Assembly: GCA_900545935.1 (NCBI GenBank)
Contig: URAP01000022.1
Span: forward strand, 1-30,762
DNA: 30,762 bases
Direction of reading: 5' to 3'
From: an uncultured Eubacteriales bacterium
GTDB taxonomy: Bacteria; Bacillota; Clostridia; Oscillospirales; CAG-272
Part shown: positions 23,248-30,762 of the stretch, one piece after another
Position numbering within the stretch: the first letter of the stretch is position 1
Layout: every line of letters starts with the position of its first letter
Position numbers and translations under genes: made by a program
Notes under the pieces: generated by a model
Database searches by the model: none
Told to the model about the DNA's origin: nothing
What the model saw: the letters and a program-made list of their open reading frames with translations, nothing else

Positions 23248-24282
23248 ATGAGCGAAAAATCGGCAGTCGGCAGACGCGAGGCCTTGCGCTCGGATATGAG
23301 CGAGGCTGAACGCAGAGCGTGCTCGCTTTGCAGCATTGCCGCAGACGATATTGCGCCTCCGCCGCCGAAAGAGAGCATTTTTTCAAAGAATCGCAGACCT
23401 GCTCTGCTGCGCAGAATAGTGACAGTCGGTTCTTCGCTTGTATTCGCGGTCTGCCTCGTGTTGCTCGCATATACGTTTTACGACCGCTATCAGGCGCAGC
23501 GCGTATACGATGAGCTTGACGGCTTTATGTTCGACGACGGAAGCGACGGTGCCGACACCGACAGCTCCTCCGACTCGTCGCCTATCGCGCTTGCCGCACC
23601 GTCCGGCGAGAGCGATCCGTGCAAAACGGCGGACGAGATGCGTTCGTTCCGACGCTCCGGCGATTCATCGGACGGCGAAAACAGCGAGGCATCGCAGTAT
23701 GTGGCGCTGATGCGTACGAAGATAAGCTCTCTGAAAGCGAGCAATCCGGATGTCGTCGGATATATCTCGGTTCCCGGCACAAAGATAAGCTATCCCATCA
23801 TGCATACCGACAATAACGAATATTACCTCGACCACGACTATACCGGAGCTTACCGTCTGTCGGGCGCTATCTTCCTCGATTATCGCGATTATCCCGAGGT
23901 GGCTATCAACGAGAATGCCTGCGTTTACGGGCATAACCTGACGAACGGCAATATGATGAACAATATCACTCTGTTCCTCGATGAGACCTTCTTTAACGAG
24001 AATGAGTATGTCGAGGTCATAACCGAGACCGGGCTGTATACCTACCGTATCTTTGCGGTGTATAAGACCGATATGTACAGCGATTATATCACAACGTACT
24101 TTGAGTCGCCCGAGGCGGTCGTAGAGTTCGCAAAGGCTCAGCAGGAGCGCTCTATGTATCAGCGCGACGGTATCGAATTTGAGTTAGGCAATACAAAGCT
24201 GCTGACCCTCTCCACCTGCACGAATATCATTCAGGAGGAGCGCTACACGCTTCAGGCGGTGCTTGTCGGGCATCAGGGCTGA
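23248..24282 (+). CDS. srtB: Class B sortase
   Basis: Sortases are membrane-bound transpeptidases that cut a sorting motif in exported proteins and attach them to the cell wall. With the start at 23248 the protein has 344 residues: a 57-residue cytosolic head, a membrane helix (about 58-79, VTVGSSLVFAVCLVLLAYTF), an acidic Ser/Asp-rich linker (about 93-145) and the catalytic domain. The triad is His229 in VYGHNL, Cys324 in TLSTCT and Arg332 in EERYTL. TLSTC and the long helix insertion before it mark class B. GGTGAG lies 9 bases before the chosen ATG; an ATG at 23227 is in frame but poorly served. No substrate or pilin gene adjoins it, so it may be the housekeeping sortase. Confidence 0.9.
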   Translation: MSEKSAVGRREALRSDMSEAERRACSLCSIAADDIAPPPPKESIFSKNRRPALLRRIVTVGSSLVFAVCLVLLAYTFYDRYQAQRVYDELDGFMFDDGSDGADTDSSSDSSPIALAAPSGESDPCKTADEMRSFRRSGDSSDGENSEASQYVALMRTKISSLKASNPDVVGYISVPGTKISYPIMHTDNNEYYLDHDYTGAYRLSGAIFLDYRDYPEVAINENACVYGHNLTNGNMMNNITLFLDETFFNENEYVEVITETGLYTYRIFAVYKTDMYSDYITTYFESPEAVVEFAKAQQERSMYQRDGIEFELGNTKLLTLSTCTNIIQEERYTLQAVLVGHQG

Positions 24283-24303
24283 CATAACAATGGCAATACT
24301 TTC

Positions 24304-24343
24304 CCTCCGATGCGGGCTTTCAGCCTTGCATCGGAGGTTTTTT
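24304..24343 (+). terminator. Terminator of the sortase gene
   Basis: CCTCCGATGC (24304-24313) pairs perfectly with GCATCGGAGG (24328-24337), with additional inner GGCT pairing, and six T follow directly. Confidence 0.92.
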
Positions 24344-24485
24344 GTCAATATGTGCGTGCTTATGCGGGTGTACGGTGCTTTTATATGATGCAGTAGAATG
24401 GCGGTCGGTGCGGCTGTGACGAAACGCGGGCGTTTTCCGTCTGCGGGATGCGACGGCACCGGAGGTATTTTTCTCCGAAAAGGGC

Positions 24486-24514
24486 TTTACTTTTTCTCCG
24501 CGGCATTGTATAAT
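24486..24514 (+). promoter_or_regulatory. Promoter of pduL
   Basis: TTTACT (24486-24491), 17 bases and TATAAT (24509-24514); start near 24521. AAAGGAGAG precedes the ATG at 24568. The stretch 24344-24485 between the sortase terminator and this promoter holds nothing recognisable. Confidence 0.75.
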
Positions 24515-24567
24515 ATACAGAGATAAAAACGCACACAGCGGCGTGAACAATCATAAAGGAGAGCAAA

Positions 24568-25146
24568 ATGGAAAAGAAGGTACTTGTTGAAACATCTGCG
24601 CGTCACGTTCATCTTACCGAGGAGCAGATCGAGGTTTTGTTCGGCAAGGGCGCTAAGCTCACTCACAAGAAGGATCTGAGCCAGCCCGGTCAGTTCGCCT
24701 GCGAGGAGAGAGTTACGGTCGTCGGACCGAAGCGTCAGATCGAGAGAGTAATTATCCTCGGGCCGGCAAGAAAGGCAGGTCAGGTCGAGGTTTCCTTTAC
24801 CGATGCACGCACGCTCGGAATAGATGCGCCCGTTCGCGAGAGCGGCGACGTTGCCGGCACTCCCGGATGCAAGCTGGTCGGTCCCTGCGGCGAGCTTGAC
24901 CTTGAGGAGGGCGTTATCGTTGCAAAGCGCCATGTTCACCTTGATCCCGCAACTGCAGAGCAGTTCGGCGTTAAGGACAAGCAGATAGTATCGCTCCGCA
25001 TAGACAACGGTCTCGGCAGAACCACCGTTTTCGGCGACCTTGTTGTCCGCGTAAATCCGAATTTTGCACCCGCAGTACATCTCGATACCGACGAGTCGAA
25101 TGCTGCCTGCGCTTTCGGTAAGTGCTACGGCGAGATAATCGACTGA
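24568..25146 (+). CDS. pduL: PduL-type phosphate acyltransferase
   Basis: PduL exchanges CoA and phosphate on short acyl groups (propionyl or acetyl), giving acyl phosphate for ATP formation by an acetate/propionate kinase. The 192-residue protein has the two beta-barrel halves of the family with zinc-binding histidines in SARHVHLT (His13, His15) and KRHVHLDP (His122, His124), and the conserved GPARKAGQVEVSFTDARTLG. It starts directly with EKKVLVETS and has no N-terminal encapsulation helix, and no microcompartment shell genes are near, so it is probably a soluble housekeeping phosphotransacetylase. No kinase gene adjoins it. Codons appear more biased than in neighbours, which suits high expression. 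Confidence 0.92.
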   Translation: MEKKVLVETSARHVHLTEEQIEVLFGKGAKLTHKKDLSQPGQFACEERVTVVGPKRQIERVIILGPARKAGQVEVSFTDARTLGIDAPVRESGDVAGTPGCKLVGPCGELDLEEGVIVAKRHVHLDPATAEQFGVKDKQIVSLRIDNGLGRTTVFGDLVVRVNPNFAPAVHLDTDESNAACAFGKCYGEIID

Positions 25147-25194
25147 TCGACCGGCAGTGATAAAAATAACTTAAAACGGTTAGAAATAAAAATC

Positions 25195-25253
25195 GCACGG
25201 CAGACGCTGCGTGCTCCGAGCTTTTCGGGGCGCGGCGCTTGCCGTGCTTTTTT
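25195..25253 (+). terminator. Terminator of pduL
   Basis: GCACGGCA (25195-25202) pairs perfectly with TGCCGTGC (25240-25247); the 37 bases between form a further imperfect G/C-rich stem. Six T follow (25248-25253). Confidence 0.85.
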
Positions 25254-25267
25254 GCGTTTGTATTCGT

Positions 25268-25493
25268 GTGATTTTGTACAGCTGCACAGTGCAACACTGC
25301 GCAGTGTGATTTTTGCGCAAAGCAATTTTGCACAGTACAATTTTGAACAGTGGATTTTGAGTAATGTAATTTTGCGCAGTGCGCTTTTGTACGGTGCGAT
25401 TTCGTACGATACGGTTTTATACGATGCGCGCGTAACGCTTCGACAAAAGCCGCCATGTTCGGCGCGGATGCCAACTATATGGTTTTACACGAT
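25268..25493. repeat. Degenerate 15-bp tandem repeat array
   Basis: Between pduL and coaW (convergent) lies a run of 15-base units built on ATTTTG-Y-R-CAGT. Clear units start at 25268, 25291, 25306, 25322, 25337, 25352 (14 bases), 25366, 25381, 25396 and 25411, with an 8-base partial unit at 25283. Copies drift from CACAGT to TACGAT along the array. A further unit at about 25479-25493 (GGTTTTACACGAT followed by CGCGTAATGCTTC) resembles the last main unit plus its flank (GGTTTTATACGAT...GCGTAACGCTTC, 25413-25442), so a larger segment was also duplicated. Neighbouring units create near-palindromes such as GCGCA-G-TGCGC (25374-25384). The 15-base period keeps reading frames open in several frames, but no ribosome site supports a gene. 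There are no unique spacers, so it is not CRISPR. 25494-25570 shows nothing further. Confidence 0.75.
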
Positions 25494-25570
25494 TCGCGTA
25501 ATGCTTCTGCGCGCCGACGTGCGTTCCCTTGCACTGCCGCGGGCAGCTTTGCGTGCGTTGCTCGGCTTTT

Positions 25571-26407
25571 TTATCTTTCGCTCTTTTCGCCGAGCGCCGC
25601 ACCGATAACCGTCGCGTATGCCGAGCGCTCGGGTATTATAAAGTTCAACCCGACCATCTCGCCGAGGCGGCGGAAGGTATCGCTCGCAAGCCCGCCGCGA
25701 GAGAGATTTCCCGTAAGCACGATATTCTTTACGCCGTACGGACGCGCCGCAAACATTGCACAGGTCGCGACAGTCTCAAATACCATATTAAGCAGTCCGA
25801 GCGCCTTGTCCTCCGGTGTGGCGAGGTCGTGCAGCCGTCCGAAATTCGCCGCCGTCATGTCTCTCGGCATGCCGGGGAGCACCTTATCGGACGCGATATC
25901 CGATATGCGCAGGTCGATCTTTGAGATATCGCCGCCCTTTGCGAGCCGCAGCAGATGCTCTACATGGTCTACATCGAGCACTATTCTGCCGAGACCGTGC
26001 AGCGTTCCGCCGCCGATGCCCGTGCCGCCGAGATATACGGGCGGCTCGCCCGCGCGCGAGTAGACCATGGCGGTACCCGTCCCCATGCTGACGATGAGCG
26101 CCTCATCGAGCCCCGAGAGCCAGAGTCCGCCCTTGCCGACGCAGTCGAATTCGGGTCGGAAGCGGCATTCGAGCCCGTATATGTTGTCCGAGATGAACGA
26201 TGAGCCGACACCGGTTATCATGACCCGTTCGATATCCGATAGGGCGATGCCGTTTGCTCCGGTGAACTTTCCGAAAGCGCCGTATGCAGAGGTCTGAGGG
26301 TCGTCAGCCTTGACCGATATCGGCTCGATGAGCCTGCCGTCGCGGTCGAATGCCACTATTTTTGTCGTGCTGCCGCCGATGTCGATTCCGATTACTATCT
26401 TGTTCAT
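25571..26407 (-). CDS. coaW: Type II pantothenate kinase
   Basis: CoaW phosphorylates pantothenate in the first step of coenzyme A synthesis. The 278-residue protein belongs to the acetate/sugar kinase-actin fold: phosphate-1 motif GIDIGGSTTK (7-16), the glycine-rich MGTGTAM and GGTGIGGGTLHGL segments, and the C-terminal adenosine region VLTGNLSRGG. The order matches the Staphylococcus/eukaryote-like type II enzymes, which are insensitive to CoA feedback. The start at 26407 follows AAAGGT at 5-6 bases; the frame is open further upstream but lacks homology and a ribosome site. It is divergent from the HAD gene with a 108-base gap. No clear minus-strand promoter was identified there. Confidence 0.88.
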   Translation of the reverse strand: MNKIVIGIDIGGSTTKIVAFDRDGRLIEPISVKADDPQTSAYGAFGKFTGANGIALSDIERVMITGVGSSFISDNIYGLECRFRPEFDCVGKGGLWLSGLDEALIVSMGTGTAMVYSRAGEPPVYLGGTGIGGGTLHGLGRIVLDVDHVEHLLRLAKGGDISKIDLRISDIASDKVLPGMPRDMTAANFGRLHDLATPEDKALGLLNMVFETVATCAMFAARPYGVKNIVLTGNLSRGGLASDTFRRLGEMVGLNFIIPERSAYATVIGAALGEKSER

Positions 26408-26472
26408 AGGTGACCTTTCTTTTTTGTCGTGATAAAACGCCGATTGGGGTGGATTTTCCGTGTGAAATGATG

Positions 26473-26478
26473 TATAAT
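26473..26478 (+). promoter_or_regulatory. -10 box of the HAD phosphatase gene
   Basis: A perfect TATAAT lies 38 bases before the chosen start codon; the -35 position (TGGATT, 17 bases upstream) is weak. A start near 26485 makes the ATG at 26492 unlikely and favours 26516. Confidence 0.55.
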
Positions 26479-26515
26479 ACAAGCTTGTAGAATGAAAACC
26501 ATAGAGGGAGAGAAA

Positions 26516-27340
26516 ATGAAAGAATTTTTGCATATGAGGGGACCGCTCGCCGAAAAGCAGCTTTTCATATTCGACATGGACGGAACGCTCTATCTCGGTG
26601 AGAAAGTGTTTGACGGAGCGAGAAGATTCATCCTGAGCCTGCGCCGCGCGGGCAAGAGGGTGCTTTTCTTTACGAACAATGCCTCACATAACCATGAGTT
26701 TTACAACGAGCGCCTTACCCGCATGGGATTTGAGCCCCGCAAGGAGGAGATAATGACCTCCGGAGATGTCACATGTGCCTTTCTTACGTCCCACCGCGCG
26801 GGAAAAAGCGTGTACCTTGTCGGTACGGAAGAGCTGTGCAGCCAGTTTCGCGATGCGGGTATACAGCTCTGCACGGGCGAGGAGCGTCTTGCCGATATAG
26901 TCGTTACGAGCTTTGATACCTCGCTGACATACGCAAAGCTTGAGCGCGCGTGTACATATATATACGAGGGAGCGGAGTATCTCTCCACACATCCCGATTT
27001 CAACTGTCCGACCGATACGGGCATAGTGCCCGACAGCGGAGCTATCGCAGCACTCGTTACCGCAGCTACGGGAAGATATCCGCGCTATTTCGGAAAGCCG
27101 TATGCCGAGACCGCCGCAATGATAAGCGAAAAGACCGGTGCGGCGCTTACCGATATGTGCATCTTCGGCGACCGTCTGTATACCGATATCGCACTTGGCA
27201 GACGCTCGGGCGTGCTCAGCGTGCTTGTGCTCTCTGGTGAGACGGGCGCTAAGGAGGCAGAGGAGGCGACAGGCTGTGACAAGCCCGATTTGGTGTATGC
27301 CGATCTCGGCGAGGTCTGCTCGGAGGCTTTCGGCGGCTGA
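26516..27340 (+). CDS. HAD-IIA family hydrolase (NagD-like phosphatase)
   Basis: This 274-residue cytoplasmic phosphatase has the HAD motifs DMDGTLYLG (20-28; nucleophile Asp20, acid Asp22), FTNNASH (motif II), Lys in GKPYAE (motif III region) and GDRLYTDIALG (motif IV). The large C2-type cap between motifs II and III places it in subfamily IIA with NagD, AraL and p-nitrophenyl phosphatases, which act on sugar or nucleoside monophosphates as metabolite-repair enzymes. The ATG at 26516 has GAGGGAGAG upstream; an ATG at 26492 is in frame. Neighbouring coaW is divergent and probably unrelated. Confidence 0.88.
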   Translation: MKEFLHMRGPLAEKQLFIFDMDGTLYLGEKVFDGARRFILSLRRAGKRVLFFTNNASHNHEFYNERLTRMGFEPRKEEIMTSGDVTCAFLTSHRAGKSVYLVGTEELCSQFRDAGIQLCTGEERLADIVVTSFDTSLTYAKLERACTYIYEGAEYLSTHPDFNCPTDTGIVPDSGAIAALVTAATGRYPRYFGKPYAETAAMISEKTGAALTDMCIFGDRLYTDIALGRRSGVLSVLVLSGETGAKEAEEATGCDKPDLVYADLGEVCSEAFGG

Positions 27341-27649
27341 GCGGACGCAGGACCCGACACGGTATGGGTCAAGCCGCGGGTCCCGACAAGCTGTCTGATG
27401 CCGCTTGTCGGGGTAGGACCGATGCATCGAGCCGCAGGTACGGCATGATTATATCACGGCTTTTTGATTTTGTAAATAGCGGTTTTTCGGTGTGAACAGC
27501 CGCTTTTTGCGAGCATCTGCTTTAAACGGCACCGATACGTACATTCCTTGCGGGAATAACCGGAGGGGCGTATCGGTGCTTTTTTGCGCTCAGCGGAGGC
27601 AGCTTTTCGCTTATTCAAAGAATGTTAACATTTAATATGCAAAATACTG
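27341..27649 (+). other. Gene-free stretch with stacked terminator-like hairpins
   Basis: No gene is supported. Four hairpins occur: CCCGACAAGC/GCTTGTCGGG (about 27383-27413, no T-run); AGCCG...CGGCT followed by TTTT (about 27430-27475); AGCGG...CCGCT followed by TTTT (27478-27508); and GCACCGATACG/CGTATCGGTGC (27529-27539 and 27569-27579) with an inner ATTCC-TTGC-GGGAAT and six T (27580-27585). The last is a strong terminator. They probably insulate hrcA from the HAD gene, or one may end a small RNA. Confidence 0.6.
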
Positions 27650-27678
27650 TTGATTTTAAGCCGGAATAATGGTAAATT
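27650..27678 (+). promoter_or_regulatory. Promoter of the hrcA-grpE-dnaK operon
   Basis: TTGATT (27650-27655), 17 bases and TAAATT (27673-27678) place the transcription start at about 27685, immediately before the CIRCE operator. Confidence 0.7.
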
Positions 27679-27689
27679 CTATACATAGT

Positions 27690-27716
27690 TTAGCACTCGA
27701 CCACATAGAGTGCTAA
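27690..27716 (+). promoter_or_regulatory. CIRCE operator (HrcA binding site)
   Basis: TTAGCACTC, nine bases and GAGTGCTAA: a perfect match to the CIRCE consensus. HrcA bound here blocks the promoter; heat shock releases it. The site lies at about +5 to +31, upstream of the gene for its own repressor, giving autoregulation of the operon. Confidence 0.97.
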
Positions 27717-27800
27717 ACAAAAAATCAAACCGCTGAAAGCATGCAGATAACGGCAATGCCGAATCGGAGATGTGCGGCGGGCGAAAGGAAGAGACGGAAT

Positions 27801-28922
27801 ATGGAGCATCGGGTCAGCCGCAGCACGCCGGACGCGCTGAGCGACAGAAAGAAGCTGATACTCCGCGCCGTTGTCGACGCATATGTAACGGGCGGCGAGC
27901 CCGTGGGGTCAAAATTCCTGCTCAGCTCGACCGGAATCGGCTACTCCTCCGCAACTATCCGCAATGAGATGGCGGAGCTTGAGGAGATGGGATATCTCAT
28001 TCAGCCGCATACATCGGCAGGACGTGTACCGTCCGACCGTGGTTATCGCTTCTACGTCGATTCGCTAATGGACAGCTACCGCATGACGGCGAGCGAGCTT
28101 GCAGAGCTGCAGAAGCTCGTCCGTGCACGAGAGGCAAAGCTCGACAAGATACTCGACCGTGCTGCGCGACTGATGGGCTCGATGACGAACTATGCAGCGC
28201 TTACCGCAACGCCCGCACAGGGCATCGGAGCGGTACTCCAGTTCCGTACCGTGCTTATCTCGGACGGAACGATGCTGCTGCTTATGGTCGTTGAGAGCGG
28301 GGGCAGACATACGGCAAAGACGGCGTATGTCGACGCGCCGGGCATCACCGCAGAGGATGCGGCGAGGGTCGAGAGCGTGCTCAACCGCAATATAGCGGGT
28401 GTTCCGATAGATTCCGTAACGCTTCCGCAGATGATGCGGCTGCGCGCAGAGCTTGACAGCTTCGGCTGCGGCGGAATGACCGACCGCATTATGGAGAGCA
28501 TATACGGTGTAGTCGGAGACGAAGAGGGCGACGAGATACGTCTCGACGGCATAAATCATCTGCTCAGCTACAAGGAGTATTCCGATCCCGAAAGGCTCGG
28601 AGGTCTGCTCGAGTCCATTGAGGACGGCGGAGAGATACTCGATATCGTCCGTCGGGGCGAGAATGAGGGCGTGAATGTCTATATCGGCTCCGAGAACGGA
28701 GCGCCGGGAATGCAGCAGTCCTCGCTCGTATTCAAGAAGATAGTTCGCGGCGGCAGGGTAATAGGCGCTATCGGCGTTATCGGACCGCGCCGGATGAAAT
28801 ATAATAAGGTAATTTCAATGCTCGACTACCTTTCGCGAGGAGTGGGCGGAATGCTCGATCCGGAGCAGCCGCCGGGACTCGGCGACGGCATAAGCGGCAC
28901 TGAGACGGGCGATAAGGAATGA
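27801..28922 (+). CDS. hrcA: Heat-inducible transcription repressor HrcA
   Basis: HrcA binds CIRCE and represses class I heat-shock genes; its folding needs GroEL. The 373-residue protein (usual 340-350) has the N-terminal winged helix (LSDRKKLILRAVVDAYV, PVGSKFLL, SSATIRNEMAELEEMGYL, TSAGRVPSDRGYRFYVD; about 13-88), the GAF-like middle and the C-terminal VGVIGP-like IGAIGVIGPRRMKYNKVI with YLSRGVGGML. A 20-residue acidic tail is extra. The ATG at 27801 follows AAAGGAAGAG and begins at the usual family N-terminus; an in-frame ATG at 27741 would add 20 residues without family likeness. grpE follows 35 bases on. Confidence 0.95.
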   Translation: MEHRVSRSTPDALSDRKKLILRAVVDAYVTGGEPVGSKFLLSSTGIGYSSATIRNEMAELEEMGYLIQPHTSAGRVPSDRGYRFYVDSLMDSYRMTASELAELQKLVRAREAKLDKILDRAARLMGSMTNYAALTATPAQGIGAVLQFRTVLISDGTMLLLMVVESGGRHTAKTAYVDAPGITAEDAARVESVLNRNIAGVPIDSVTLPQMMRLRAELDSFGCGGMTDRIMESIYGVVGDEEGDEIRLDGINHLLSYKEYSDPERLGGLLESIEDGGEILDIVRRGENEGVNVYIGSENGAPGMQQSSLVFKKIVRGGRVIGAIGVIGPRRMKYNKVISMLDYLSRGVGGMLDPEQPPGLGDGISGTETGDKE

Positions 28923-28957
28923 TCCTGCGCCCTGGCATCGGAGAAAAGGAGAACAGA

Positions 28958-29608
28958 ATGGCAGCTAAGGAAACCAAAAATACAAAGAGCACCGCTAAGG
29001 ATAAAAACTGGGAGAAGATAAGAGCCGAGGCAGACGGAGCGGATAAAGAGACCGTTGCAAGGCACGGCTCCGAAAAGTCCGAAAAAGCCGAAAAGACGGA
29101 TAAGCACCGCGCACACAAGACCGAGCTTCCCGAGGATAAGAACGAGGGCACGGACGAGGATGTTCCTTCGCCCGAGGAGGCAAAAAAGACCGCAAAGGAG
29201 CTCGAGGAGCTCGGAGACAAGTATCTGCATGTGGTTGCCGAATACGACAACTATCGCCGCAGAGCGCAGAAGGAACGCGAGAGCGTTTATGCCGATGCGT
29301 ATGCCGATGCGCTGAAGGAGATACTCCCGATAGCGGACAACATCGAGCGCGCCGCGACCTACACCGACGGTGAAAAGGTGCTTGAGGGCGTTCAGATGGT
29401 GCTCAAGCAGGTCGGCACAACGCTTGAAAAGCTCGGTGTAGAGGCGTTCGGCGAGGAGGGCGAGACCTTCAACCCGAATATTCACAATGCCGTGATGCAC
29501 GAGGAAAACCCCGATGTCGGCGAAAACGTCATCACCGCAGTATTTCAGAAGGGCTATAAGAAGGGCGACCGCATCATCCGCTTTGCGATGGTAAGAGTTG
29601 CAAACTGA
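28958..29608 (+). CDS. grpE: Nucleotide exchange factor GrpE
   Basis: GrpE releases ADP from DnaK during the chaperone cycle. The 216-residue protein has a highly charged Lys/Glu-rich N-terminal region (about 1-75, probably disordered), a coiled-coil segment (KKTAKELEELGDKYLHVVAE), the conserved YDNYRRRAQKERE and LPIADNIERA, and the beta-wing end NPNIHNAVMHEE...GYKKGDRIIRFAMVRVAN. The start at 28958 is chosen for AAAAGGAG upstream; an ATG at 28919 overlapping the hrcA stop is in frame but adds 13 atypical residues. Part of the CIRCE-controlled operon. Confidence 0.95.
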   Translation: MAAKETKNTKSTAKDKNWEKIRAEADGADKETVARHGSEKSEKAEKTDKHRAHKTELPEDKNEGTDEDVPSPEEAKKTAKELEELGDKYLHVVAEYDNYRRRAQKERESVYADAYADALKEILPIADNIERAATYTDGEKVLEGVQMVLKQVGTTLEKLGVEAFGEEGETFNPNIHNAVMHEENPDVGENVITAVFQKGYKKGDRIIRFAMVRVAN

Positions 29609-29699
29609 CAGCCCGAATTTCTATCGGATATCCCCGGCGAAAGCCGTGAATATTATATATAACTTAATAATGTAAATAATCAAATGGAGGATAAATATT

Positions 29700-30762
<1,063 letters not shown>

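Noticed and set aside
24568..25146. Part of a bacterial microcompartment locus
   Set aside because: No shell protein, aldehyde dehydrogenase or diol/ethanolamine gene is nearby, and PduL lacks the encapsulation peptide.
25268..25425. CRISPR-like array
   Set aside because: Units are 15 bases, degenerate and directly adjacent with no unique spacers, and no cas gene is present.
25252..25608. Pentapeptide-repeat protein gene on the plus strand
   Set aside because: The frame is open with a Phe/Leu every fifth residue, but it starts with TTG in the pduL terminator tail without a ribosome site, the i-2 positions are not the usual small residues, and it runs antisense into the coaW end. The 15-bp DNA period explains it.
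27741..27800. hrcA start at the upstream ATG
   Set aside because: No ribosome site precedes 27741, and the added 20 residues do not resemble HrcA; 27801 has AAAGGAAGAG upstream.

Overview
The window is one continuous chromosomal stretch of a bacterium that looks like an anaerobic, probably gut-dwelling member of the Clostridia (Bacillota). Pointers are a CIRCE-controlled hrcA-grpE-dnaK operon, an IreB/ReoM-type regulator, a class B sortase, a type II pantothenate kinase, a PduL-type phosphotransacylase, DUF1836 and DUF1700/DUF4097 proteins, near-consensus SigA promoters and GGAGG-type ribosome sites. A bile salt hydrolase points to an intestinal habitat. Base composition is moderately GC-rich (judged by eye, not counted). 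Codon style is even (much GAG, CTC/CTT, ATA, GCG/GCA) until about position 30280, where it changes abruptly inside dnaK.

Layout. 1-4400: a GT2 glycosyltransferase, then xpt and a two-gene ABC exporter. 4400-5800: bile salt hydrolase with its own promoter. 5800-11050: uvrB-uvrA. 11000-14150 (minus strand): DUF1836 regulator and an fkbH-ACP pair. 14170-17680: dxs-rarA, one-base overlap. 17790-20200 (minus): DUF1700 membrane protein and DUF4097 protein, one-base overlap. 20300-21260: trmB. 21400-23035 (minus): ferredoxin-domain aldo/keto reductase and ireB. 23160-24350: class B sortase. 24480-25250: pduL. 25268-25493: degenerate 15-bp tandem repeat. 25571-26407 (minus): pantothenate kinase; 26473-27340 (plus): HAD phosphatase. 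27650-30762: heat-shock operon hrcA-grpE-dnaK, with dnaK cut by the window end.

How the genes relate. Most of the window is housekeeping: nucleotide excision repair (UvrA/UvrB), fork maintenance (RarA), isoprenoid precursor synthesis (Dxs), tRNA m7G46 methylation (TrmB), CoA synthesis (CoaW), purine salvage (Xpt) and protein folding (HrcA/GrpE/DnaK). The accessory parts are the bile salt hydrolase, the fkbH-ACP pair (expected to load a glyceryl group on the carrier protein, with no acceptor enzyme visible), and the DUF1700/DUF4097 envelope pair without its usual PadR regulator.

Most worth a second look: the codon-usage break inside dnaK (assembly chimera or intragenic recombination), the 15-bp repeat array, the orphan fkbH-ACP pair with an unusual C-terminal insert, and a perfect 14-bp palindrome between the -35 and -10 boxes of the ireB promoter. 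No tRNA, rRNA, CRISPR array, insertion sequence or phage gene was seen.
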